A stretch of DNA of 64,000 nt from Voacanga thouarsii (taxonomy: Eukaryota; Streptophyta; Magnoliopsida; Gentianales; Apocynaceae), in the NCBI GenBank assembly GCA_026120185.1, contig JANUWF010001819.1:2170001-2234000 (forward strand), read 5' to 3'. The position numbers and the translations under genes were made by a program. Below are positions 34,363 through 45,550 of this stretch, one piece after another (the first letter of the stretch is position 1; each line of letters begins with the position of its first letter). The notes beneath the pieces were generated by a model. It had not been told where the DNA came from, ran no database searches, and was given only the letters and a program-made list of their open reading frames with translations.

Positions 34363-34774
34363 GAGCATTTGGAAACTTTCTCTCTAGTGGTCAAGTTTAC
34401 CACTATTTGGTTATTTCTTGCTCTTGCAGTAGCTCATCATTGGCATATACATCAGCTTGATATCAATAATGCCTTTTTACATTGTGATCTTGATGAGGAA
34501 GTTTATATAACACTTCTCACTCATTTTAAGAGCTCTAATCCACAATTAGGGATATTCATTATTCAGTTTGAACCGAAAAATCAAACCGAACCGGCTCTAA
34601 TTTCGATTTTCGATTTAGTTTTAATGAAATTCGGTTCGATTCGGTTCAATTCAATTTTAGAGTTTATATAAAAATTCGGTTCGATTTTCTAAAATAAAAA
34701 TTTGAATTATATTTTTAAAATTTAAACATATAATTAATATTAAAATATTTTTAATTAATTATTTATTTTTATAA
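34363..34774 (+). repeat. 412-bp direct repeat, right copy
   Basis: Second copy of 27,576-27,987. It continues without a break into the rest of the hAT-like element, whereas the left copy continues without a break from copia-0 upstream. The right copy's frame 34,354-34,671 is a duplicate of RT text, not a gene. Confidence 0.93.
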
Positions 34775-35182
34775 ATTATATATATTTTTAAAAAATTTTA
34801 GTTTGATTTTGATTATTTCGGTTCGATTCGGTTCAATTTTGTCCAAAATAAAGCCATTAGTAATTGAGTTTAAGATCTTCATCTTTATAATTTGCATCCA
34901 TGATTATAACTTTCTACTAAAAAATTTGGTCCAAATCTTTAAAATGTTTGGACTTTAATTTATATTTTATTTTATATCATATTTGAATTGTAATTTATGT
35001 TGAACTTTACTTGTTTGTGTTTAAATTTATATTAGGTTAATGGATCTACTAAATGAGGCATTCAAATTCGGTTTAGAACCGAATCAAACTGAACCCGATT
35101 TTCTTTAATTTCAGTTCGGTCCAGTTTTGATAAAAAAAATAAAAACTAAATTTAAAAATCAGAAACAGAATGAACACCCCTA

Positions 35183-35800
35183 TCCACAGTTAGTTTTTCA
35201 TTTAACCAAGTCTCTTTATAGCTTAAAGCAAACCAGTCGACAGTGGAATGCTAAGTTGATACAATGTTTGCTTGATATGAGTTTTTCCCAATCTCATAGT
35301 GATTATAGCCTCTTCTTCAAAAGTCCAGATTCTCTTTTTATTACTTCACTTGTTTATGTTGATGATGTGCTTGTTATCAGTGATTGCCTATTAGCCATAA
35401 ATTCAGTCAATAAATATTTACATCAAACCTTTCAGATTAAGGATCTTGGTGAGCTACATTTCCTTCTTGGTTTTGAGGTTGTTCAAACTCTAGCTGGCAT
35501 TCATTTGTCTCAGAGGAAATATACTTTAAACTTGCTACAAAGAATGATTTTTTGGAGTGCAAGCTAGTCCTTACACCACTAGATTCTAAACATAAATATA
35601 GTTCTATTGACAGAGCTTTGTTTTTCGTTGTCTGTTTACATCACAACATTGTTAGAAATTATTCTATTTAACTTACACTAGACCAGATCTTTGTTTTACT
35701 GTCCAACAATTAAGCTAATTTTTGGCTTATCTTACTAAGTATCACTTACAAGCAATCACATAATCTTTTGTTATATAGGTTCTCCTAGTTAGGGGGTTAT
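35183..35800 (+). pseudogene. copia-0 RT C-terminus and start of RNase H
   Basis: Frame ending at 35,567 reads HLTKSLYSLKQTSRQWN, ITSLVYVDDVLVISD with the YVDD catalytic motif, and KDLGELHFLLGFEV. After stops, 35,575-35,790 still aligns to the copia connection region (PLDSKHKYSS, LTLDQIFVLLSNN). It is cut at 35,800 by the gypsy insertion and resumes at 43,168. Confidence 0.85.
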
Positions 35801-36340
35801 TGTCTTCTCTTGTGCCTGTAAACCTAAAAGCGCAACTATAGGTCTAGTAACACTGACGGTCAACTATTTGGCCGCCATCCTCATTAGGCCAAAATAGAAT
35901 CTTAAGTTAGTAATGGATATTTAGACCTATCTTTATATATATCATTAACACTTCTTATCATAATCCTAAGTAGGACTAGGGTATGACATTCATCCCTCAT
36001 TTAGGCCCAAGGGTCCTCGTTAAGTCCATATTTGCGGGATGAGATTCTAGAAGTGGCTCCCACATCATGTGGTGTAGCACTTGGTTCCTATACCGGGGGT
36101 TGGTTACCTTATCTGAAGTTTACATATTTATTTCCTGATGTTTTAAATGCATGAGTAGATAAATAATGTTATTAGAGGATACTATATACTAGAATTTGCT
36201 ATTAAGTTCTCCAATTAAATGAACAACTTAAAATTACCTCAACTATAAAATAAGTCTCAATTTATTATTATGTTAATTAAACTAACACAACCTGATAATA
36301 CCCACTCAATAATCGGGCTAGGCATTATATTCTATCCTTC
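35801..36340 (-). repeat. Possible 3' LTR or 3' end of the gypsy element
   Basis: The stretch between copia-0 and the chromodomain has no coding. On the minus strand AAGAAGGATAGAA near 36,336-36,348 could be a polypurine tract, followed by TATAATGCCTAGCCCG as a decayed TG start. The far end reads AAGAGAAGACA. It shows no similarity to the LTR at 41,100-43,167. Assignment is weak. Confidence 0.35.
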
Positions 36341-36375
36341 TTACAAAAATTTTCAGCCTTGAAGCTTAACATATT

Positions 36376-36640
36376 TTATTCCTCAAATAAATATGGATAT
36401 TTATTATGCATGTTCTCTTCCAACTCCCATGTTGCTTCTCTAGTAGGGTGGTTAGACCATTGTGCTTTCACATAAGGTATGGTCCTCCTCCTTAACCCTT
36501 GTTCCTTTTGATCAACAATTTGCATAGGAACCTCTTCATGGATTATGTTCTCTTGGACATGCAATAACTCTACCTCAAGTATATGGCTAGGGTTTGGATC
36601 TGAAATATAACACCTCAATTATGATACATGGAAGATATTG
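36376..36640 (-). pseudogene. Gypsy chromodomain
   Basis: Minus-strand frame with PMQIVDQKEQGLRRRTIPY, VKAQWSNHPTREATWE and a final NKYPYLF, the pattern of chromodomains at the end of plant chromovirus integrases. In chromoviruses this domain binds modified histones and steers insertion. It marks the element as a chromovirus; the Tekay assignment is from memory of the text. Confidence 0.82.
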
Positions 36641-37800
36641 TGTACTCTAGGCAATACAGGTGGTAGAACTAGTCGATAAGCCAAATCTCCTACTCTCTTC
36701 AATATTCTCTAATGGTCCTACGTATCTCAGACTTAGCTTCCTACTCTCTCCAAATCTTATAACACCTTTTGTAGGTGACATACATAGGTACACTTTCTCA
36801 CCTTACTGAAACTCCAATGGTCTTCTCTTCGTATTTGCCCAACTCTTTTGTTAATCCTGCGCTATTTTTAAATGTTTTCGAATTAGCATAACCTTTTCGT
36901 TTGTAATCTGCACCAACTCTAATCTAGTAATACTCCTTTCACCTACTTCATCCCAAGAGATTAGTGAGGGGCTCCTCCTCCCATAAAGTGCTTTAAAAGG
37001 AGCCATGTTAATACTAGATTGATAACTATTGTCGTATAAAAATTCCACCAAAGTCAAGTAATCAATCCAATTTCCCTTGAATTCTATGACACAAGCTCGA
37101 AGCAAATCCTCTAAAATCTAAATCAATTTTTTACTTTGTCCATCAATTTGTGGATGAAATGCAGTATTTAGAGACAATATAGTGCCAAACTCCTCATTAA
37201 ACTTTTCTAGAATTGCGACACAAATCTCGTATCACAGTCTGATAGTATAGATACCAATACCCCACGTAATTTGACAATGTTATCTATATATAAGCATACC
37301 AATTCTTCTATAATTGCAGTAGCCTTTATCAAAAGGAAATGGGTAAACTTACTCAATCTATCTACTATCATCTATATAGTATCCTTGCCAGTCTTTGTCT
37401 TGGACAACCCTACAACAAAATCCATAATAACATGTTCCCACTTCCACACAGGAATCTCCAATAGTTTTAACAAATTACGGAGACATTATTGCTATGGTTT
37501 CACCTATTGACACACCAAATAACATGACACAAATTCTGTAATATATTTCTTCATTCCATTCTACCAGAAGTTTATTTTCAAGCATCAATACATTTTTGTT
37601 TCCCGAGGATGCATTGAAAACGCGGTGATATGAGCTTCTCTCATCACCTCCTGCCTTAGTTTTACATCACTTGGTATGCATAACCTACTAAGAAACCACA
37701 AACTACAATCATCTTGTAGTTGAAAATCTGATCCATCATGTATTTGACTTTTTATTTTAATCAATTCTATATCCTCTTTCTGGGCAATCTTGATTCATCC
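36641..37800 (-). pseudogene. Gypsy integrase, broken
   Basis: The frame 36,851-37,105 reads IEFKGNWIDYLTLVEFLYDN, SYQSSINMAPFKALYGRR and DEVGER, typical of the integrase core end. Upstream text to 37,700 matches the core only in pieces with many stops. The zinc-binding HHCC region cannot be followed in one frame. Confidence 0.75.
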
Positions 37801-38139
37801 AATTAAGGTCGATTGTGCAAAAAGTGATGCCAAAAATATGTAAAATCCACTATTTCAATCTCCTATCTCTCAAATTCTACTACTAACTAGTTTTGCTTAG
37901 TCTACATTGTAGCTAATGTCCTTGATAACTTCCTACTTAATGCATCCGCTATTTTGTTTGCCTTTCCAAGATGATAATTAATCTTCAAGTCGTAGGCTTT
38001 TAGTAATTCCAACCATCTACGTTACCCCATATTTAGCTCCTTCTATGTGAATAGATATTTCAAAATTTTGTGATAAGTGAATACCTCACATTGTTCCCCC
38101 TATAAATAGTGCCTCCAAATCTTTAAAACAAATACTACT

Positions 38140-39100
38140 ATCGCCAACTCTCAGTCATGAGCAGGATAAGTTTTCTCATACAGCTTTAGTTGTTAAGAAG
38201 CATATGCAATTACTCTATCATTCTAGATCAGCACACAACCTAAGCCATGCTTAGATGCATCACTATAGATCACAAATCCATCAGACTCTGTAGGTAGTGC
38301 CAAAACTGTTACTGACACCAATTTTTACTTCAATTGTTGAAAACTCTTATCACATGCTGGGGACCATTCAAATTTAGTCATTTTTTTAGTCATCCGAGTC
38401 ATAGGCATTGTAATAGCAGAAAACCCTTTTACAAACTTTCTATAGTATCCTACTAGACCAAGAACAATATGCACCTTAGTGACATTACTTAGTTTAGGCT
38501 AATCCACAACTGCCTCTATTTTCTTTGGATCCACAGATACACCATCCTCAGAAATTACATAATCAAGAAAAGCAACACTCAGCAACCAAAACTCGCACTT
38601 AGAGAACTTAGTATAAAGCTTCCACTCTCAAAGGATTTGTCATACAACCCTCAAATATTTCACATGTTGCTCATCAGATTAAGAATAGACAAGAATGTCA
38701 TCAATGAACACTACCATATACTTGTCTAACTAGTGCCAAAAAACTCTATTTGTCAAATCCAAAAATATAGCTGGTGCATTAGTCAACCCAAAGGGCATCA
38801 CCAGAAATTTGTACTGCCTATATCGAGGCCTAAATGCACTTTTAGGAATATCTTCATCCTTAATCCTTAACTGATGAATCCAGATCAAAGGTCAATATTT
38901 TAGAAGACCCATATCCCTTTTAACTGATCAAAAAATTCATTAATTTGAGGTAAATGATACTTATTCTTCACTGTGATATTATTCAACTCCCTATAATCAA
39001 TACATAAGCACAAACTCCCATCTTTCTTCTTCACAAATAAAGTAGGTGCTCCCCAAGGCAATATACTTGGCCGTATAAATTTCATATCATGTAGCTCTTG
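38140..39100 (-). pseudogene. Gypsy reverse transcriptase and RNase H, broken
   Basis: Frame 38,900-39,085 reads [20 protein letters not shown] and [16 protein letters not shown]. The catalytic motif FIDD (VFIDDILV) lies near 38,690-38,720 in another frame, and VIYSDASKHGLGCVL of RNase H near 38,220-38,275. Several frame changes separate the parts. Confidence 0.8.
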
Positions 39101-39950
39101 TAGCTACCTTTTCAACTCCCTATGCTCAGCTGGTGCTATCTGGTAAGGTGTTTTAGAAATTAGATCTACTCTAGGAATGAGGTTAATCTCAAATTCAATC
39201 TCGCGTTCCACAGGAAATCCAAGTAATTCCTAAGGAAAAATATCTAAAAATTGACGGACTATTAGAACATCCTCCGACTTTAGACTACTTTTCCCTGTAT
39301 CAACCATATACACCAAATACCTTGCACATCCCTTTTGCAAACTTTTCCAAACTTCCATAGCTGAGATGCATGGTATAGGTTGTTTCTTCTCATTTTTAGG
39401 AGTCTTTTGAAATTGAAACTTCTCTTTACCCGGTATTCTAATCTTCACTTTTTTACCTCAACAATCTACCAAGGCATGATTCTGAAATAGCCAATCCATA
39501 TCCAAGATAATATCGAAGTCTGACATATTAATCTAAATATGGTCAACACCAAGTACATGCTCCCCAATACCCCCTCAACAACCTCAAAATACAGAGTTAG
39601 AGAATTTAAGGGATACAGTGGAATGGGTGGCCCCACAATCAAATGATGCATAAGCTAGAAGAGTATTAATGGAAATGGTACCTACAACAACATTATCTGA
39701 CTCATCCACCTTTTGTTGGGTTAAAATAAACACCCTTTTATTGTGATTGTGTTCACTGTTGCTGTTGTGACTGCTACTTAGTAGGCTTAACCCCTAGTTG
39801 TTTTGGATTAGGACAATCTGCTATCTTATGACCAAGTTTTCCACAGCAAAAATATATTCTAGTCTTAAACCTACACTCCTAGGATGAATCCTTCCACAAA
39901 TCTCACATAGCTTCTTTTGAAAATAGATCTCGTCTGGCTTTGCTTTTTTA
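39101..39950 (-). pseudogene. Gypsy protease and zinc knuckle region
   Basis: Near 39,800-39,860 the minus strand gives CCGKLGHKIADCP, a CCHC knuckle. Protease text around 39,640-39,720 is decayed; the frame 39,466-39,651 holds the segment after the active site (HHLIVGPPIPLYPLNSLTLY). Frame 39,230-39,448 is the linker to RT. Confidence 0.65.
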
Positions 39951-40893
39951 CTGGTAAAAGTGCTTGCTTCTTTACTAGTTGGGACCCTCAATGTAGTTGG
40001 CTTGGAACTTTATCCCTGATTACTAATTAGTCTTGGCCTTTTTATCCCCCTTTTTGCATCTCCCCTGCGGATGCTAGCCTCAATACGAATACATTTCTAT
40101 AGGAGTTTTCATAGTCACGTGAGGGCACTGAAGACAATCTGGCCTGGTTATGTCCCAAGAGTCCTTCCTCAAACCGACTTTAAATTACCATTTGCCATCA
40201 ACTCAGGTACATGCTAACCCAATAAATTAAACATGTTGGCATACTCTACTACTAGCTTAGAGTCTGTCTGCTTCAAGTTGAAGAATTGTTTTTGCTTTTC
40301 CAAAAGTAGTGAATCTGGAAAGTAGTGATCCATAAATACTTTCAAGAATGTCTCTCATGTTAATGGTTGGTTATTTGTTACATATGCTAGAGAAGCCCCT
40401 TCCCACCATTTTTGTCCATCTCCTATCAAGAATAGAACAACAATTCTGCCACTGATATTCATGGATACCTCCAACACCTCGAAGTTGTGCTCCATTTCTT
40501 TAAGCCACTTCTCAGCTTTCTCGGGATCTAATCCTCAATCAAAAGTAGACACGTTAGCTTTCTTCAACTGCTTATAATGAACTTTGGTACCAGTAGCTAC
40601 CCATTGGTTGCATTTTCCTGAGCTTGTTGAATCTGATATTGGCTCTGCATGACTTGGGCCATCATATTAAACATTGCAGTCATCTTTGGAAGCATAGCAA
40701 AAATAGTAGTCTGCGACATAAGTACTGATGTTGGAGGTGGAGGTGGTGGTGGATTCCTCCCATATGACGTTCATTCACCCTGCCTAGGTGCTCATGTCTC
40801 TCGGTTTAATTGAGCTACTGGCATGTTCATGTCTTTGCCTTCAGAAAGTTCCTTTACACCCCTAGCAGTCTCAATTCTTTTATTACAAGCCAT
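39951..40893 (-). pseudogene. Gypsy gag, broken
   Basis: The ATG at 40,891-40,893 starts MACNKRIETARGVKELSEG. A run of prolines follows near 40,735-40,755, and gag-like text (EKWLKEMEHNFEVLE-like, in pieces) near 40,440-40,520. Stops interrupt it several times. Start chosen as the first ATG after the LTR and PBS region. Confidence 0.65.
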
Positions 40894-41080
40894 CTATTTA
40901 GTAAAAATTGAATAGTAAATGCAAAGGTATAAAAAGTAAATGTATATATATTAATAAGGTGACAAGAAAAATAAATTTATATCACATATAACACAAACTT
41001 TCTTTCTAAACTCTCTCATGTTCCACACTCATTCTCAAGTTACAAATCGTATCTTTGCTTCCATCCAGATGATCATAACT

Positions 41081-41094
41081 AGTCTACGGTACCA
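41081..41094 (-). other. Decayed gypsy primer-binding site
   Basis: TGGTACCGTAGAC follows the LTR end by four bases on the minus strand. It keeps the start of TGGTATCAGAGC. Weak on its own, supported by position. Confidence 0.4.
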
Positions 41095-41099
41095 CTAAA

Positions 41100-43167
41100 T
41101 GTTATGTCCCAAATCTGAGTCAAGTCTTGCCGCCAAGACACAACACAACCATATCCCCTAAGATTTTTCTCAAAGAATGTGAAACCTTTTACATATTAAA
41201 TTAAAATCATTAGAAGAATAATGATTCCATTACCCTCTAATACAAAGTCTCCAAAACCCAAAAACAAAAAAAAAAGTGATTATGTTACTGCTTTTTTTTT
41301 AATTATTTTTTATTTTGTTATGGTATAAAGAAAAATGAATGAAAACCTGTTTTCAAGCTTGGACTTCGGATTGCCAGACGATGTTGATGTTGGAAGTAAA
41401 AAATTTTTTTTTTTTGGGTCGCCGTCAGCCAGCATGGTTGCTGCAAAATCTGGTTTGTGTGGGGACATCTTACTTCCCCGGGGAAAAAAAAAAAATGCCA
41501 TGTTTCGGTTTTTTGTTCAGAACTGGGGCTACTGTAATGTGGTCCCATTAGTCCTTTGTTTGTTTTGCAAAGATTAAAAAAAACAAACAGCAACAATTTT
41601 TTTTATGTGGAAACCGTCCAGCCACTTCTCTTGGCGTGGGAATTACATTTTTTCTTTTTGGTGGGCCAACATCTAGTTTGGCTAATTTATAAAATTGTGA
41701 TGTCTTCTACTACTGTTATTTAGTCAAATTCATGAATTGCTGTCGTATTATCCCAATATTTTTTTAAAATTTATTTAAACTTGGAGATTTTGTTATTGGT
41801 TTATGTGTTCAGTAGCGTTTAAGTTGTTGAACTTTGATTTCAATATTTTGGCTATTTTTTAAAAATTTATTAAAATTGTTTAAATTTGTTAATTAAATGA
41901 TTTTTGGGTTTTTGTTATTGGTTTAAGCTTATTAGAAAGCTTTGTCTAATGTGGACGTCACTGTGACGGTGTGGATAAATTGATATTCTCTTTATTTTAA
42001 AATATTTGTTTATAAAATATTTTTTATTTTATTTTAAAATACTTGTTGATGTATATATTTTTAAAATTAATAATTAATTTCTTCTCATTTATTCTAAGTC
42101 AACTACATAACTTTCCAAAACTCTTTTTCTTCTTCTTTTCTAAGAATTTTCACTAACCAATAGTTATCATATTTTTAATATGGGTAAAATAGAAACTTTA
42201 TCTAAATTGTAGTATTGTTTTCAACACCCTTAATCTGTGTGTAAATGATTTCATAAAAAATATTTTGAAATGGGGTGAGTATAATGTTTTAGAATAAAGG
42301 CAACTAAATGATTGTAGGAATGTTTTCCCCCTAACAGGATTAAATGTTAGGATTGAATTCAGTAATAACCCATTAGTTTGTGCATTTATCTACATCCTAA
42401 TATACTGGTGAAATTAAAATATTCATTGTGAGGGAATGTTTATTTTTATGGGCTCCTTTGATTTCTTCCATTCTCCTGTTTTTGCTAAAATGTTTTTTTG
42501 TTTTATGAACAAAACTTAAATATTTTGATCAGTTATACTACAAAAAAGAAAAAAAAAATGTATTCCTATAGATTTTAACTATCTTAAACTATTAAGAATA
42601 CCAAGTGAGTGATTATATTAAATTCATATAGAGTATACCTTTAGTCTTTGTAAATGATTATGGTAGTGCAGATTTTCGTATGTTTTAAAAGGATATGTTT
42701 TGTAACGCGATGTTCATTCCCAGAGAATAGAGAATTCCTATTTACTAAGTATTGTACTCATTTTATTATTTAATGGTTTCAGATGCTAATAACGAATTTG
42801 AGTTTGAAGAGGACAACGGTTGGAAGTGAGTTGGGTGATTAGTGTAAGGATCCTAATAATCTTATATTTTAAATTGTTTCTTTTATAATTTGAGGATCTT
42901 TAGGATTAATTTACTTAGATGAACACTTGGAGTCGGGTTAACTTTTTATTGTTATGCTTATTATTATTATTATTATTATTGGAGTATTATTATTATTTTT
43001 TTGTAGTTTTGGAGACTTTGTATTAGTGGGTAATGGAATCATTATTCTTCTTCTTTAATAATTTTAGTTTAATATATAGAAGGTTCACATTCTTTGAGAG
43101 AAACCTTAGGGGATGTGACTGTGTTATGTTTCGGAGACGGAACTTGACCAGGATTTGGGGCGTGCCA
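41100..43167 (-). repeat. Gypsy 5' LTR with ~190-bp terminal inverted repeats
   Basis: On the minus strand it starts TGGCACGCCCCAAATCC (43,167), like many plant gypsy LTRs, and ends GATTTGGGACATAACA (41,100). The first and last ~190 bp are inverted copies of each other, with shared CATCCCCTAAG, CTCAAAGAATGTGAA, AATAATGATTCCATTACC and ATACAAAGTCTCCAAAAC. Between them lies non-coding sequence with A/T runs and a Stowaway-like MITE. An alternative reading is a foldback DNA element that abuts the gypsy gag. Confidence 0.6.
41986..42279. mobile_element. Degenerate Stowaway-like MITE
   Basis: Flanked by TA on both sides. Ends read CTTTATTTTAAAATATTTG and, inverted, CCCATTTCAAAATATTTTT. Its right half (CAACACCCTTAATCTGTGTG, TAAATGAT) parallels the clearer Stowaway element at 52,091-52,371. 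Confidence 0.6.
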
Positions 43168-43707
43168 GTTATTCTTTCCCTCTACTAGTTCCTTGCAGTT
43201 TCAAGTGTATGTTGATTTAGATTCGGGGTTTTGCCTTGATACCAGAAGGTCAATGGTTGGGTTTTGCATCTTCTTTGGTGAAGTTTTAATCTCTTGAATA
43301 TTTAAGAAGTAATTTGTCATCTCTCAGTAACTCAACTGAGATAGAATATCGTGCACTCGCACAATTGGTTTGTGAGTTTCAGTGAATTCTTCACTTATTG
43401 GAAGAATTGCATATTTCTTTCTCTTCACCTGTTCTTGTCTTCTTTATAATAGAAGTGTTGTATACCTCCTAAAATTTATTCAGTTTTTCATGAGCGAACT
43501 AAACACATAAAATTTAATTGTCATTTCATCAGAGATTTATTTCAAGCTGATCGAATTAAGCCCCTCCCTATTTCTTCTGTTCTTCAACTTGCTGACATCT
43601 TTACCAAAGCTTTATCTCCCTCCTTATTCTTGTCTCTTTTATCCAACTTGGGTGTGTTCAAAATGTTTCCGACCATTTTGCTTTGCAAGGAAAGAGGGGA
43701 GGGGGGG
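43168..43707 (+). pseudogene. copia-0 RNase H C-terminus and polypurine tract
   Basis: Resumes where 35,800 broke off. The + strand gives VYVDLDSGFCLDTRRSMVGF, STEIEYRALAQLVCEF (RNase H acidic motif), ERTKHI-type text and ADIFTKALSPSLFLSLLSNL, the normal copia C-terminus, with a few stops and frame changes. GAGGGGAGGGGGGG (43,694-43,707) is the polypurine tract, directly before the 3' LTR. Confidence 0.85.
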
Positions 43708-43897
43708 TGTTGAGAGCATTATAGAAAACACTGCACTGGTATCCAATAGGCATGACTTGAGTTGACTTACTGCTACAGCTATCAACTAAGCTATTTTTTT
43801 TCCCTTTCTTTTATTCTGTCAATTGCCAGCTATATTTCCACTTGGCTATGGCTTAGTTAGAGGCTTTTGCCTAGAGTATTAAGTTCCTTTTGTATAT

Positions 43898-45550
43898 TAA
43901 GAGTAGCTGTCTCGCACAAGGCATGAGCTCAGATACCTGCGGGAATAAAATATTGATACAAAATATAACATATAATAATAAAATAGAGAAACAACACTTT
44001 TATATATTAACACACGAGTTCAAATATTTGCAGTGTTCAAATATTTTATATAAAAAATATAAAAGGAAAATAAAGAATTCTTCACTCATAAAGTTGGAAG
44101 ATGCAGCACAAAGCTTAGCTAGATATAGAAAATCTTGACCATTTACACACATAATTCAACAAAAGAATCTACATAAGATGATGATGAAGAAAAAGAAGAA
44201 AAAACATTGGAAGAGCAAATGTCGAGGGGCTTAAAAGCTTCAAAAACTTCTGCACATTTAAGACTTACTTTTGAATGGAATGGCTCTAACAACTATTCGG
44301 TGCTACACTGCAGCAAGGGTAGGCTCCAATGAAGCTCCAACCCAAAAGACCCACATAAAAGGAGATCAATAATTATGATTTAGATCTAACAAGAATACAG
44401 AAAACTATGTTTTACTTGAATCTAAAACATTTACATATGGTCCAAGCTCTTTGTCGTAGACCAATCAGAATGAGTTTCTTGGGGTGCTTCACGTAAATTC
44501 TATTCTTGAACAACTAAAACCATAACCCAAACTGGATATTGATCAAAATAACTCATTTGAACTGCAAGTATACTGAAGGGACTCCAAGTAAGTCAATCTG
44601 CTTGAGAGTGCCATACCATTAATCAGGAGATGGGTCGATAGCAATAGGCAACACGTGGAATAGGGTTCAAGAAAACATTTCTCTTCTATCAGTGCAACAT
44701 ATTTGTGAGATCTGGGCTTTCCTAAAGCATTACATATTGTACATCAATAAGCAACACCAAAGCGAGATCATAAGTGTCCATAACACATTGCATCAGAGTT
44801 CACCATCCATTATTCCTAATGTTCTTAATACTATGAGATACAGAATTCTGATCCTATTAATAAATGGAAATAATACACCATTAGCTTTTTAAGCTTTTAT
44901 TTGAGCACAGTATAAACAATTTCTCACTGATATATTACCACTGATGTCAGATTTCACAATAGCCATAGCAGCTCCAAATTTATGTAGCAGCAAAATATCA
45001 AACATTTGACTGAGAATACTCCAGATGAAATGATGAAATGTATCCACTATGCATATATAAGGATCAGGAAATGGATGAACACATAAAATTGGAAAAATAA
45101 CAAGGATGAAGATGATGGCACAGTGTACCAAATGACAGAAACTGAGTCTAGAATCAAAGAAAATTCAATAGATAAAGATTGTTAAATTGAAGGCAAACCT
45201 AGAATTGGCAATATGAGTTTGCACACATCTAAGAAAGGCTTTGTGAGCGAATCTACTTGTTTAGACTTCATGAGCTTCATTCCTTCCAAAGCAGGGGTAA
45301 ATGCACTTCCTTCCATTTTTACAATATATCCTCTACCCATCACAAAACCCCAAAATTATCTATTACTCAATCCATTATTGAAACACATCACTAGAAAACC
45401 ATATCTAATAAGTAAAACACACTTTTTCTTTTCTTTCTATCTCTTTCCAATCGATTAGTTGGGGATGAGGGACAATGCCCATGAAACCGAGCCCTTCCCG
45501 AGGAAGGAGTGCCGTCCATCTCATGCGCCTAATTAAATAGTCAACTTTGC
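43898..45550. other. Insertion left part, no gene recognised
   Basis: AT-rich sequence with short frames on both strands and no family resemblance. Part may be the former 3' untranslated or downstream region of the carboxylesterase fragment that follows on the minus strand. Confidence 0.5.

Larger units (their letters stand above)
27760..35182. mobile_element. hAT-like MITE, split by the pararetrovirus
   Basis: Ends read TAGGGATATTCATT on the left and, on the minus strand, TAGGGGTGTTCATT on the right. The 8-bp target duplication is TCCACAAT (27,752-27,759) and TCCACAGT (35,183-35,190). Before the viral insertion it was about 636 bp (27,760-27,987 plus 34,775-35,182), AT-rich, with GGTTCGATTCGG-type words and no coding. 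The 8-bp duplication and TAGGG ends point to the hAT superfamily. RT reads straight across once it is removed. Confidence 0.8.
35801..43167 (-). mobile_element. Chromodomain Ty3/gypsy element (Tekay-like chromovirus), minus strand
   Basis: Both borders with copia-0 show GTTAT (35,796-35,800 and 43,168-43,172), TG at the left end and CA at the right. On the minus strand the order is gag, CCHC, protease, RT, RNase H, integrase, chromodomain. All parts have stops. The right-hand LTR is about 2 kb and contains a Stowaway-like MITE. The left-hand end does not match it, so the element is chimeric, rearranged or two elements; the 5-bp match could be chance. Confidence 0.75.

Noticed and set aside
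34354..34671. 105-codon frame as a gene
   Set aside because: It is the duplicated copy of copia-0 RT text plus MITE sequence.
41310..41600. Several overlapping frames on both strands
   Set aside because: Fall in LTR or element sequence with long A and T runs; no protein likeness.
43898..43960. Clear Helitron 3' terminus
   Set aside because: The minus strand ends CTCTTAAT, which is not CTRR, and I see no convincing terminal hairpin; left unclassified.
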